Shown here: positions 32,692 to 44,763 of the stretch, in pieces
Position numbering within the stretch: the first letter of the stretch is position 1
Layout: each line of letters starts with the position of its first letter
From: Podaxis mareebaensis
Taxonomy: Eukaryota > Basidiomycota > Agaricomycetes > Agaricales > Agaricaceae
NCBI GenBank assembly: GCA_018524725.1
Contig: JAEUWP010000314.1
Span: 1 to 54,397 of the forward strand
Direction of reading: 5' to 3'
DNA: 54,397 nt
Made by a program: the position numbers and the translations under genes
Notes under the pieces: model-generated
What the model was told of the DNA's origin: nothing
The model's input: the letters and a program-made list of their open reading frames with translations, nothing else
Database searches by the model: none

Positions 32692-34083
32692 ATGACTGCC
32701 AACTCCCACACAAGCTCTAGCATGCACAAGTCCCAGCATTCAACTCAAACATACTGGATCGAGAACGATAACCCAAAGCATATCAGCTTCCCAGCACACG
32801 GCTCTGCTGTTGTCACTTGCCTTCTCTTCTCACATGGCCGAATCATCTCCACGTCGGATGATCACTCAATACATATCTATTCGCCCGTGACGGGCGAGCT
32901 CATTCGTTCACTCGAGGGACACGAAGGTGGTGTATGGGCACTTGCTGCGAGTAAAGACACACTTGTGTCTGGATCTACAGACCGGACAGTGAGGATTTGG
33001 GATCTGGCGACAGGAAAGTGTACGCATGTGTTTGGTGGGCATACGAGTACTGTTAGGTGTTTGGCGATTGTGAAGCCGGAAATCGTAGAAGTGGTGAAGG
33101 AGTCGGGTGAGGTTGTGAAAGAGAAGTGGCCAAAGAGGCCGTTGATTGTGACGGGGAGTAGGGATCATTCGTTGAGAGTGTGGAAGTTGCCTAAGCCTGG
33201 CGAACCAGAGTACAAATGCTTTGGGACGGAGGAGGGGGATCCAGTGAGTTGTTCTTTCTGTGTATTTTTTCGGGATGGTTTCTCATGTGATTGTCAGGAT
33301 GCTGAGGATAATCCGTACCACTGCTTACACCTGCCCGGTCATGATCATGCTGTACGAGCTTTGGCTGCTAGAGGAAGGACGTTGGTATCTGGAAGTTATG
33401 ATTGTACTGTACGGATCTGGGATATCATCACTGGTGAACAAAAATGGGTTCTAGTTGGCCAGACTCAGAAAGGTTGGTTTATTATCTCTCATTCAAGTAT
33501 TGTCCTGGATTAAGCCTCCTTTGCAGTATATAGCGTTGTACTGGATGTGAACCGCAAACAAGCATGTTCAGGCTCAATGGACGGAAACGTGCGCGTCTGG
33601 AACCTCGTTAACGGCCAATGCCAACACACACTCACAGGGCACACCTCACTCGTTGGTCTTCTCGGCCTCTCACCCTCCTATCTCGTCTCCGCTGCCGCAG
33701 ACTCGACCCTCCGAATCTGGGATCCTGACACGGGCGAGCTCCGACACACATTAGCGGCGCACACGGCTGCAATAACTTGTTTCCAGCACGATGAATTCAA
33801 AGTCCTCTCTGGGTCTGACGGGAATCTCAAGATGTGGAATATCCGAGACGGGACTGTTGTGAGGGACTTGCTGATGGGGATTACGGGCGTATGGCAGGTC
33901 GTATTTGAGGGCCGGTGGTGCGTTGCCGCAAGCAACAAGAATGAAACGACTGTGTTGGATGTATGGGATTTTGGGGTGAAGGTTGGTGAAGATCAGGCTG
34001 AGGGACCGTTGTTTGAGGTGCATGATGATGTGATGTTCAGTGACTGTGAGGATGACGAGGAGAGTATCGATGGGAATGATTAG
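32692..34083 (+). CDS. Cdc4/FBXW7-like WD40 protein lacking the F-box
   Basis: Three exons (32692-33243, 33298-33472, 33527-34083) with 54-base introns in joining phases give 427 residues. WD40 repeats run nearly the whole length: LVSGSTDRTVRIWDLATGKC, TGSRDHSLRVWKL, LVSGSYDCTVRIWDIITGEQ, CSGSMDGNVRVWNLVNGQCQ, VSAAADSTLRIWDPDTGEL and LSGSDGNLKMWNIRDG. The sequence, including VYSVVLDVN and the long insert between repeats, is that of basidiomycete Cdc4-type propellers, which bind phosphodegrons for SCF. The F-box and dimerisation domain that normally precede the propeller are absent, and the upstream space is taken by the mL54 gene. One repeat has GQTQKV where GHTQKV is usual. It may be a truncated duplicate, or a substrate-binding protein without ligase function. 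Confidence 0.8.
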
Positions 34084-34155
34084 AGAGGATGAAGGTGTGG
34101 AGGTTGTGAGGGAGGAGCGCGTTGTATGAGCGGAGAACAGGAAACATGTAGATGG

Positions 34156-34311
34156 TGAAAGAACGAGAGACTCAGTATCTTGTATACGATACGAGAACTG
34201 TATTATTGTAACTACCTGAAAGAACGAGAGACTACGGGCATATTAGCGTACACTAAAGGAGCGGTATGTTAAGGTACCCACCTCGGTATCTCGTATACGA
34301 TACGAGAACTG
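34156..34311. repeat. Short direct repeats with palindromic core
   Basis: A 17-base sequence (tgaaagaacgagagact) occurs at 34156-34172 and 34217-34233. A second sequence containing the palindrome TCGTATACGA or a one-base variant, followed by TACGAGAACTG, occurs near 34180-34200 and 34286-34311. They lie just past the WD40 gene stop, at the edge of the next mobile block. Function unknown. Confidence 0.6.
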
Positions 34312-35154
34312 AGGTGACGCGTCAGCCTACTACACCTCAAGTATGGGACTACGCTAAGGGTCCACGATCTATCTACAGGGTCATCACTAAATTTTTGGAT
34401 CCTGGGCCAGGGAATATAATTTGCACCGGAGGCAATAATCCAGCACCGGAGGCATAATGTTGCACAAGTGTGATGAGGGGGGTTGTAATGGCAGGTCCCG
34501 CTCACGTGAACTGCAAAATGTCTGTAATACTTGCACTGCAGTGCTTAGCCTCCACCAGTCAAACCAGGCTGGTAGTATATGATGATAGATACCACTCCGC
34601 TGTGCAATGAAAACAGACTACCAAACACTACCTATCAGATTCTTCTGCACGCTATTGTCGGTTGGCAGTGGAGTGACCCTGCAGGGTAATAACGCATCAA
34701 GCTACCAGGTGGTGCTGACCTGGCATAACGGTTGTGCACATGATATGCATATATATTGGCGAGGCTGAGTGAGAGACTACTGTCATGCTCGGAATAATGG
34801 TGTAGATAGGCCACATGGATCTTTCTGTGGCTAAATGGAATATTGCTATCATTTCCGCGATGCTATTGTAAGTATGGCTGGTTCATTACCGCAGTGGACC
34901 TCAGTGCAGGTTTACCACAGGTGTCAAAATAGTGATGTAAGTGACCGATATAGACCACTATGGAGTCACAGGAGACGTCATTATAATATGGCTTTAGGGT
35001 GTCATTAAGCAACAGGCCCACAGACATTTGCATACGGCATTCCATTCAGGAACCAGTTTGGTCGCTTCAATAGTGAATATTATAGAATTTGTTTATCCTA
35101 CATATGATATACTATGTGCAGGGTGAAGTAAATTACTTGCTAGAATGGACGATT
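34312..35154. other. Gene-free stretch at edge of second DUF6698 copy
   Basis: No gene seen. A perfect palindrome GCACTGCAGTGC lies at 34533-34544. It shares the CACT-NN-AGTGC layout with the one at 5776-5787 and could mark an element terminus. Confidence 0.35.
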
Positions 35155-37694
35155 TTATACTGGATTTTCAACAGATGTAGTGATGCATGCTCACTGAACA
35201 GCTAGCTTCTGACGGGAAGAGTGATGGGGATTAGTTGATGGAAGAGCACGGCCTGGAAAAATCTGTCTGGAGTAATGCACATCAATAACTTGCTGGCCTG
35301 GATATCATAAAGTGTTGACACACCTGTTCCACCAGTTGAGGAGTGCTGAAATGCGAGCCTTTGCTGCAGTGTTAGGAACATCTTCAAAATAGTCAACAAG
35401 GAAATTATAAAAATCAGGAAAGCTAAAGCCATTGTAGTTCTCGGTCCAGATGGTGGCATCCGTCAGATTGAGAACCAGCTATCACCAAAATCAGTACCTG
35501 GGCTCTCAAAGAAGACAGTATTGCAGTGCTAACCATGACAGCAGAGTAAGCGATTGCATGACCAGTGACCCTTCCATCCATCTGAAGAAGCATTGCATTA
35601 TTAGACTTTGAGCTTCCTCGGCACACTGGGCTTTTCTGCTTTTGGTGTGGTCTGCACTTGTCTAAGTTTGTGAAATGATTGTCGTCAACAGAAGGTGAAA
35701 TGAAGATTGCATGAAACATCTATTATGAGTGGCAGTGTTGATTGAAATCAATGACATATGCAATTTAGACACAATAAACAGAATGTACCAGAAGTAGCCA
35801 GTGGCTGTGCAAAAAGCCATGTTCTATATTCTCAGGGTCGCCGCCATTGTCTGGATACAAACAGTGTAGAAAATAATTTCCATTGACATCTGAAGTGCCA
35901 TTCTGGATGCTAGCATGAATACTGTAGAGAGGTATTAGCACTTAGAGCTCTTATAAGAGAGTTAGACGCACTTTGGATCATCCCAATCAACATCAATGGG
36001 AGATAGAAGTTTTCCACATACATCGTGTTGGAGGCCACAGTTTTCACACAACTTTGGATGGAGCATAACTGCAGGGTTGAGCTTCTCATTCACCCAGAAG
36101 GCAAGTTCTTCCTTGATCTGGGCATTGTCATCATTCTGAGCAGAGTTAGCCCCATTCTGAAGCTAGTGAAGCCGTATTTCAGTGAAGAAGATATAAGTAA
36201 TATTCTGACATAGTACCATACCTCATTAACATAATTAGTAAGTGCATTGAGGTCAGGACTCTTGAGTAGCTCTGCAATTTGAGGGGTGACCTTGATAAGG
36301 AGGTTGTAAGTGGTGAAGGTGCGATCCTGCCTGTGAAGTCATAGTCAAGTCAGAGTGCTATGTACACTATGATAGGATAGGTGACATATGCCTGAGCTTT
36401 CTCAGCCTCATCCTCATTTGTAGATAGTTGGCCAGAGTCATCTAACTCATCATCTATCTCTACAAGAGCACAATGGTCTGCTTCACTTGTAATTGCTAGA
36501 ATATTCTCGAAGCATAACACAAGCCGTCAGATGGCACAGCCATGGGTGACAGTAGTGCTATGAGGGTCTGAGCACAGTGTAAAAGCAAATTAAAAAGTAA
36601 ACCTACAAAGGCCTTTTGTGCTGAGACACTCTAGTGAGCTTGCTTTGAGCACTGTGAAGCTGGCATTTGAGGATAGTGACCTCCTCCTTCAGTGGAGCTG
36701 GCAATTGGGGCTCAGAATCAGACTCAGTAGAAGAGAGGTGGTGGCTCATTGGTATGCAACTGGGACAGCAAGTGAATAACTGGCTTCTCTTTTATCATCT
36801 GGAGAATCATAGCTCAGTCTGCAATACAGAAATTGAGAGACTGTCACCTATTCAAGGATTCTCAAATGTCACCCAAAAGACTACCCCTCCATTCTCAGAC
36901 ACTGCATAAGGAGGAACTCCACTGCACTAATAAAGACAGTGTATGGCAGCATACAGAGAGATTCATTCTTGACAGCAAGGTACATTCTGTAAGGCACAGT
37001 GTGAACTGCAAATAGTAATTGTAGTACAAGTACAAAATCTGGCTATTTGGCTTTCTTGATCTTGTAACAAAAATCACCTTCCGGAATTCAATTGGAACCT
37101 GACCCTGCAGCACCCATAGTTTCACCTGCATTGCCGAAAGCAGTCTGAGGCATAGAGGATGCAGTCTTGTTCCGAGGGTTTCGCAAGTGAGCGTGCTGTT
37201 GTGCTATAGACACCTCATTTGTGTCTTCAAGATCTAATTTGTAGAATTAGTAGAGTATCTCTAGAAATATGGAATACCTTACCTGCAATTGCAAATTTCC
37301 TCTTGAGCGAACTGGACTGATCTTCTTCAGCTGGACTCAAAGCTCTTTCAGTCAGAATGGGAGATGGAGAAGGGGGATGTGGAGTTGGAGTGTCTGGTAC
37401 AGTAGTGGTAGCTGGACTTGGAGAGCGAGAGATAGAGTCCAGGCCCAGTAGGAGGGATGGGTTGCTCTCTAAGCTGTTTGTGCTACTGCTACCACACCTG
37501 GCACCTGCAGAGGGATTTTTGTTCTTCAACTGATTGGCATGAAAAATCAAAGGGATACGCTTGGTAGGGAGAGGAGTTTCTGGTACTAGAGGACTGTTAT
37601 GGGCTGGGTTACCAGTGGTGGTCTGAGGAGTAGTGTTGGGCTTAGCCTGCCATATCAACTTTGGGCGATCTGGAGTAGAAGGTTGATCTGGCAT
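35155..37694 (-). pseudogene. DUF6698-like transposon-associated gene, copy 2, decayed
   Basis: Read from ATG 37694. A Pro/Ser-rich start holds TKRIPLIFHANQ and LKRKFAIAG, then an intron, DLEDTNEV, CFENILAITSEADHCALVE, GRVTGHAIAYSAVM and the C-terminal QKLAV region ending near 35155. It is paralogous to 16743-19738. Decay is visible by direct comparison: GRAIC-RLV in copy 1 is AI-stop-RLV here (TGA, 36527-36529), EADRR is EADHC, and the C-terminal QRARR is Q-stop-AC. The Ty3 element at 37830 inserted 136 bases upstream of the start codon. Family function unknown. Confidence 0.6.
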
Positions 37695-37829
37695 AGTGTT
37701 AGGGGAACTAGATCCTTCGTATAGCAAATTTAAATACCTTCGATAAAAACTGAATAGTGTTTGAAGCAGAGGCCATAGCCCAGTTGATTAGGACTGCTGG
37801 AAGTTCTCCACCAGCATGTTGGCAGCAGT

Positions 37830-38505
37830 TGTTACACTCCTTTCACTTCCACCACCATCTATGCCTCTTTCACATTCCCACCTCGTCATTCGTCAGTTTC
37901 ACACTCCCACTTCATCGTTCGACAGCCGCCTTGCTGCCTCTTGACTCCAAGCATCCACCTTGACCTGTCTTCCATTGCAACTCCGGTTCCACCTCAGATC
38001 TTCCGAAGATGCACTATGTTTAGCACTCAGGCTTGGTGATATGTCATGTAATAATAGCTTGCCTTCTGTAGATCTCATCTTACCTTGGGCTTGGTCTTCT
38101 ATACTTAGAGTACTGAAGTAACTACGAAGATTCTCCTTTAGGACATGTAGAATAGCAATTGCCCTCGTATTTAGATAGCTCGTAAAGTAAGTAGAACTTA
38201 GCTTTACGATCATTTGTACATAGCGCGAGAATAGTGAGGACTGTCTTCCACTTTATCTTCTTGCTGCATGAGAGCTCTACCTGCCTCGACAGGATAACTG
38301 GTGTAACAGCTAAACCTATGGAGTAGCCTGTGACCTTACAAGTCGTATCTCTCCCTAGGCAGTCCCTGCGAGATTTCCAGCCAGCCTCTAGTTCTCTCTG
38401 GAGAATGGACGGGCATTCTGCTTCAGGAACTTAATAGTGCTGGGGTGTCTTAGGACAGTATCTCTCCGCACTGAGACGATGTGTAGAAACCGTCTCTACA
38501 TAACA
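37830..38505 (+). repeat. 5' LTR of Ty3/Gypsy element 1
   Basis: 676 bp, TG...CA ends. Compared base by base with the 3' LTR it shows 30 mismatches and no indel; all mismatches fall in 24 dinucleotides of the CG/TG/CA class. Confidence 0.95.
38168..38210 (+). promoter_or_regulatory. Probable LTR promoter and RNA start of element 1
   Basis: TATTTAG at 38168 lies about 30 bases before TAGCTTTACGAT (38199-38210), which is complementary at 11 of 12 positions to the block just after the LTR. This fits a TATA-like box and the RNA 5' end of a self-priming element. The start site is inferred. Confidence 0.4.
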
Positions 38506-38507
38506 GA

Positions 38508-38519
38508 ATCATAAAGCTA
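38508..38519 (+). promoter_or_regulatory. Primer-binding block of element 1, complementary to LTR RNA start
   Basis: ATCATAAAGCTA begins three bases after the 5' LTR end. Its reverse complement TAGCTTTATGAT matches LTR 38199-38210 at 11 of 12 bases. I saw no match to a common tRNA 3' end, but the check was by eye only. Confidence 0.5.
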
Positions 38520-38752
38520 TACTTCCACTCCTTTCTTTCTCTTTCGTCCTCATGGCTACGAGTTGACCCGAGTCTCCTGCAAGATAATTTCAGTGGAGCA
38601 TCCTTGGCCAAAGTCTCCTGCAAGATAACTTCAGTGGAGCACCCTCCAACCTTTCGTCCAGACCATTGTCCAACACATCTTGTTTACCCCTGCCTATCAC
38701 TAGGTGAACACCATCCAACCTGTATCCTTGACTCCCCCCTCCTTCTTACTGA

Positions 38753-41029
38753 CCCTTCTCTGATTCCCGTTTCACAGAAATCCAAAACCTCCTTCAGAGA
38801 GCACACTCTGAGAGCGACTTTCGAAATCAACTCGATAACTACACCCGTGGTACAGAGAATATAATCCTTATCAATGGCAAATCCTACACAAAACGAGAGC
38901 TACTAGGAGTCTACTACACCCTCTGTTATTCATGAGAAGGTGAAGCAGAACTTCCCAAATCTCCACTTGGTGTTTACCAAGACACCGACATCCTTCTTCG
39001 CTACAAGCTCCAGCACAGCTGGCAGTTTGAGACCCTTCCCACCTTTGTCGAGCATCCCACTCTCTTTGCACAATTTGAAGAACACTTTCAGCAGGCCAAG
39101 CAAGCCCAAAGTCTACATCTCCATTGGACAGGTTCCCCTCAAGAGATCGACCAAGCTGAAGCACTTCTCAGAGCTTTCAAATGCCATTTGAGCCATCGTC
39201 AGTGCACAACTACACCGGTACCCCTTCACTCAACCGCTACCTCAACCACCTTCCCTTCAACTGAGCAGACGGCTATCAGAGAGTCCAAACCCTCGAACCC
39301 ACTGCAACGGTTCCAAATTATCGAACCACCATCATATCATTCAACTCGACCATCAACCCCAGAACCAGTCCCAACCAACACTACCTGAACTGTTTTGCAC
39401 AGGCGTACCACATTGCTAACTGAGCAGTCAGAATCACAGAGTTCTACGTTTGCATCTGCAACGAGTGTACAACCCAAGACCCAGATTGATACACCTTTGC
39501 CCCTATCTCCGCACTCGTGGCTAGGACCAGATACATGGCCTTCCTCGAGGTACCCAGAAGTGCAAACTTCACCCTCAGTACCCATTACCCAAACCTCCGA
39601 TACCTTTGGAACCAATGAGTTACCATTGTCTTCATCCCAAACCCCAATGCCGACCGATACTACACCTCTGAGCCAATCTACTACAGAGATGCAGAGGCCA
39701 GAGTTACCTATCGATCAGACACACCTACAGAGACTGACTCCTCTGACACCGAGAGTACCAGGTACTACATCATCGACCTTGACTCTGTTTAATCAACCAC
39801 CATCTTCTCCTCCTCCTCCTAACCCACCACAAGGACCACCCACTCATCAACAGAACGCAGCTATGGCCACACCCAAAGCCCCGAAAATTCAACCATTTGA
39901 TGGTGAACCCCGCAACTTCCAAATGTTCCAGGATCAACTTCGACTTGTCTTTGATGACCATCGAGCCGCATTTCAAAATGCACAGAATAACATCAACGAC
40001 TGAAAGAAAATCCTTTACATGCTCCAGTACATGACCAAAGGCAACGCTGCTGGATTCTGCAATGCTTTTATGAAAGAAAAGTGGAATACCACCAATAACG
40101 CCTACAAGTATGGTACTTGGCATGATTTCAACATCCGACTTGAAGATCATTTCAAACTGAAGATTGAAGCCACACAAGCTACTGAAAAGCTTCGACATGC
40201 TCGTCTCAACATCTCCAAGATGGACATCACTGTCTTCAATCAGATGTTCACTTACCTTCTGAGTCAGGCGAACATTACTGATGACAATCACAAAGTTCAT
40301 CTCTACGTCGACTCTATTCCTGACTGGGTACAGTGACAACTCTATTTAATGACTCAACCTCCCACTACCTACGCCCAATGGCAAGCCGATGTTGCTAGGA
40401 TTGTTAATAACTTCCAGCAATATCAGATGCGCAAGACCGGCAGAGGACCCTCTTCACAACTATCTTATTTCAACGACGCCTTTAATGATGCCCCTCGAAA
40501 CAAATTCGTCTACAAAGAGCACCAACTCCCACCAGGTGAACCCATGGATATCGACGCACTTGAAGAATTCTCTTCCGGAGACGAAGAAGAAATACCCGAT
40601 TTCTCCTCAGACGAAGAAGATGACTACACTAAACAAGGCATCTCAGTAAATGCCATCCTGACAGATCGACAACAAGACCGAATGAAACATGGAGCATGCA
40701 TCACCTGTGGTAACATGAACCACTGGGCGCGCTCATGCCCCCTTCACAGGAACTGACAATCTCCCATGAATCAGAGACGGTTCCAGAAAGGAAAGCGACC
40801 CTCTTCTCAGCCATCGGCCTCAACTTCCTTCTCCTCCTCAAATCGACCATGTACTTCTCCTTCTTCTTCTTCTTCTTCTAATTCTTCTCCATCCTGTCTT
40901 AATACCCTTAACGCAATCAAAGTTGCTTTCACTGAAATGACTGCTGAAGATCAAAACAAACTGGCTAACCATGCAATGGCCAAGATCGTTGAAGAAGAAC
41001 AACAGTCTTTTCCGCAAGGACCAGAGTAG
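38753..41029 (+). pseudogene. gag: Gag of Ty3/Gypsy element 1, interrupted by TGA codons
   Basis: One frame runs to a genuine TAG at 41027-41029, with internal TGA at 38933, 39386, 40001, 40334 and 40754. The N-terminal part is unusual (LLRYKLQHSWQFETLP and other non-gag-like sequence), followed by a Ser/Thr/Pro-rich linker. Then comes the capsid-like core (FDGEPRNFQMFQDQLRLVFD, LYMLQYMTKGNAAGF), an acidic stretch and a CCHC knuckle (CITCGNMNHWARSC near 40700). The true start is uncertain. Pol follows in the -1 frame with a 37-base overlap (40993-41029); no canonical slippery heptamer was seen there. Confidence 0.8.
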
Positions 41030-44000
41030 AGGCAACACCTCTGAGTCCTTCTGAGTCTTCGAATTCTAGTACAAACCTTGAACCTCCTTTCAATATACAG
41101 AACCATTATGACTCTCATTGGACTGCTCAAAAATATCTTGCTCATAAAATAGAAAGTAGGAAACTGTCTAGAGAACCTCCTGTACCAGCTACAGCCTTGA
41201 ACTCAGATCAGATTTCGACTACCCACTCTTCTACCAAGCCAATGATAGCTGAAATCTGCTTGTCAGCATCGACCAACAACAAATCCCTGTATATCCCAGC
41301 CATACTAAAGAATCTGAATTCTTCCACAGTTGCCACTATTTACCCACTACTTGACAGCAGTGCTCAAGGAGACTTCATCTCTCCCTTGACCGTTCAACAG
41401 CTTGGGTTAAGAACGATACCCTTGACTAGACCCATACCAGTATGAAATGTCGACGGTACTATGAATGTAGGCCATGCCATTACTGCACAAGCAGAATTGC
41501 AGCTACACATAGATAATCGTGACATAGACATTACTTGCTATGTTGCAGAGATCGGAGAGTGACCGATGATCATCGGCCTCCTGTTTCTCGAAAAACACAA
41601 CCCTGACATTGATTGGACGAAACATACCTTTCGATGGCGAACCAGGAGATCTAAGATCCCTGCCATAAATATCGATAACATGGATACCAAAAATGAGATC
41701 CAGATCGATCATATCCAGTTAGCTGAAAAGGCAACTGAGAATGTTCCGCATTCCATCTGCAGGAAAGCTAGACTCGATTATGAAGCACAGCTTGACCTAG
41801 CACACGCTACCCTAGAGATCAATACCAAGATCTCAGAAGCACAGAAGTCCTATCAGGCATACCACGGCTCAAAGAAGTCAGTGGATCCGAAGGACATCGT
41901 CCCAAAAGCTTATTGGGATTATCTAAACCTATTCAGTGAAAAGGAATCGGAAAGATATCCTCCTTCACGACCGTATGATCACAAGATCGACCTAAAACCA
42001 GACTTTAAACCTGAAGCAGCTAAATTGTACCGCTTGATGGACAATGAACTGTTAGAGTTAAAGCAATTCTTAGATGATAACCAACGAAAAGGTTACATCA
42101 GGAAGTCTGAAAGCCCGCAAGCTGCACCCTTCTTCTTCATATCGAAGAAAGATGGAAAGCTGCGACCCGTTCAGGATTACAGACATTTGAACCAATTCAC
42201 GGTGAAGAATGCATATCCTATTCCTTCTATTTCTGGAATACTAGATCGCCTCAAGGGCACCAAGTATTTCACGACTCTTGATATTCGTGCAGGATATAAC
42301 AATATCTGCATTCGAGAAGGTGACCAATGGAAAGGCGCCTTCCGAACCCCTTTTGGTCTTTTCGAACCGAACGTCATGTTCTTCGGAATGACTAACAGCC
42401 CAGCCACATTCCAAGCAATGATGGACCACATATTTCGTGACCTGATAGACAAGCCTGGATGCACTGCAGTCATTGTCTACATGGATGATATCCTTATTTT
42501 CTCCGATGACCTCTCTTCTTTGTGAAAAGAAACTCGTGAAGTTTTGAAGAGGCTAAGAGAGAATGATCTCTATGTCAAACCCGAGAAATGTAAATTCGAA
42601 CAGACATCTGTTGAATATCTTGGGATGAACATTTCTCATAATCAGATCAGAATGTCGAAAGACAAACTGGCTGGTATCAAAGATTGGCCTAGACCGAAAT
42701 GCGTCCGAGATGTACGGAAATTTATCAGCTTTGCTAACTTTTATAGGAAGTTCATACATCATTATTCCCACCTATGCGCCCCTCTCAATGCACTCCTCTG
42801 AAAGAATCAAAACTTCAAATGGAACGACGCTGCAGAGCAAGCCTTCACAGCCTTGAAGGAGACCTTCCAGAGAGAACCCCTCCTTTGTACACCAGATACG
42901 TCCAGACCCTTCATCATCGAGACCGACGCTTCTGATTATGCCACTGGTGGAGTACTTATCCAGAAAGATGACAATGGAAATGAACACCCATGTGCATTCC
43001 AATCAAAGTCATTAACCCCAACAGAGCGAAATTACGCCACTCCTGATAAAGAACTCCTGGCAATCAAGCAAGCCTTCGATGAATGGCGCCACTACCTACA
43101 TTCCGCTCCCTACGAAATCGAAGTTCAATCGGATCATGACAACCTCTGACACTGGCAAGACACCAGAAAACTATCGAAACGACATGTCCAAACCTGGGTT
43201 GAATTGCAGGAATATAAATTCCACATTAAACATTATCCAGGCAAGGCAATACCAGTCGCTGATGCACTCTCTAGACGACCAGACCATGAAGTTGACAAGT
43301 CAAAAGAGAACATCGACAGAGTCCTCCTTCCGAAGGAGCTCTTCGTCAACGCTATCACAGCAGACGGTACACCAACTCCATCACCATCACTCCAGACTGC
43401 ATCACAATCACCTTCCCCATCACAACCATTGTTAGATGAAAAATGCGAGATCCTCACAAGACATCACGATCATCACTCTGCAGGACATCCCAGCATTGAC
43501 GAAACAATTCACCGAGTCCACACAGAAACTGATTGGCCAGGCCTTCGAGGCTTCATTTGAAATTATGTTACAGGCTGCCATATCTGTCAACAATTCAATA
43601 TTGACAGAAGACCCAATCACCCTTCCCTTCACCCCCTGGAACCATCACCATCATTACGTCCCTTTGCAGACGTGTCCATGGACCTTGTCACAGGTCTACC
43701 CGAGACCACAGAAGGCTATGACACCATATTGTCTGTGGTGGACTGCAGACTTACAAAGGGGATACTAGTACTACTGACTACAAAAACAGTGACCTTTGAA
43801 GACATAGCCACCTTGCTGACAAAGCACTTCTATCCACACTATGGAATTCCCACCTCAATTGTAGCAGATCGAGATCCAAGATGGGCAGGGAAAGCTGCTA
43901 AAGCATTTTATTCCACCTTAGGAATCAATTTACGACTATCCACCACCTACCACCCTCAATTAGACAGAGCAACAGAACGATCGCACCAAGAACTCGAAGT

Positions 44001-44763
44001 ATACCTATTGAAGTATTGCTACAAAGATCCCAAGTCATGGGCTGACAAACTGTCACACTTCGAATACAAGTATAACTCAACCACACATGCCAGAAACAAG
44101 AAGACACCATTCAAGCTTCTCTACGGATACATTCCCCCTCCTATTCCTGAACTCCTCATCCAAACCAATGCCCCTGCATTGAATGAACAACTATTTGATA
44201 TAGATCAATCCCGATGCAATGCTGCAGAAGTCATAAAGGAAAACACTAAACAAATGATCACCCGAAGAACGCCTCGAACTGAGACATACGAGAAAGGTGA
44301 CAGAGTTTGGTTAGATGCTAGAAACCTTCCATTACAGGAACAGAAAGTGAAGATTTGTCCCCGAAGATATGGCCCCTTTACTGTCAAGAAATGAAAAGGA
44401 CCACTCGCATACGAACTTGCCTTACCTACTGCATGGAAGCTTCACCCCACATTCCACGTCTCTCTCTTGAAATGATACAAGAAGACTGACCAGAATATCT
44501 CCGAACCCGAGCCTTCTCAGCCGGAGTTAATAGACGGAGAAGAAGAGTATGAAATCGAATCTATTATTAACCACAGAATTCGCTGAAGCCGAACTGCCTA
44601 TCTCGTCCACTGGAAAGGTTATCTGAATTCGGACAACACCTGGGAAGATGAAGAAAACCTGACAAGAAACGCTTCAAAGATTTTAGTAGAATATAAGAAA
44701 AGACATTTCATTCCTCCATTCCAAAAGCTCGCCACTTTCAAACCCACTCATGTCAAATGCTAG
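40993..44763 (+). pseudogene. pol: Pol of Ty3/Gypsy element 1, interrupted by TGA codons
   Basis: In order: protease (LLDSSAQGDFI near 41350, where DSG would be expected), reverse transcriptase (YMDDILIF near 42480), RNase H (FIIETDASDYATGGVL), integrase zinc region (HH...C-x2-C, CHICQQ) and DDE core (SMDLVTGLP, VADRDPRW, ATERSHQELE), then a chromodomain (YLVHWKGYLNSDNTWEDEENL region, near 44610-44660). TAG stop at 44761. Nine internal TGA at 41443, 41560, 42523, 42799, 43147, 43558, 44392, 44473 and 44584; no TAA, TAG or frameshift. Several TGA fall where Ty3 relatives often have Arg. The integrase TDG-type motif reads LDRAT, fitting GAC-GGA to GAC-AGA. Confidence 0.9.
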
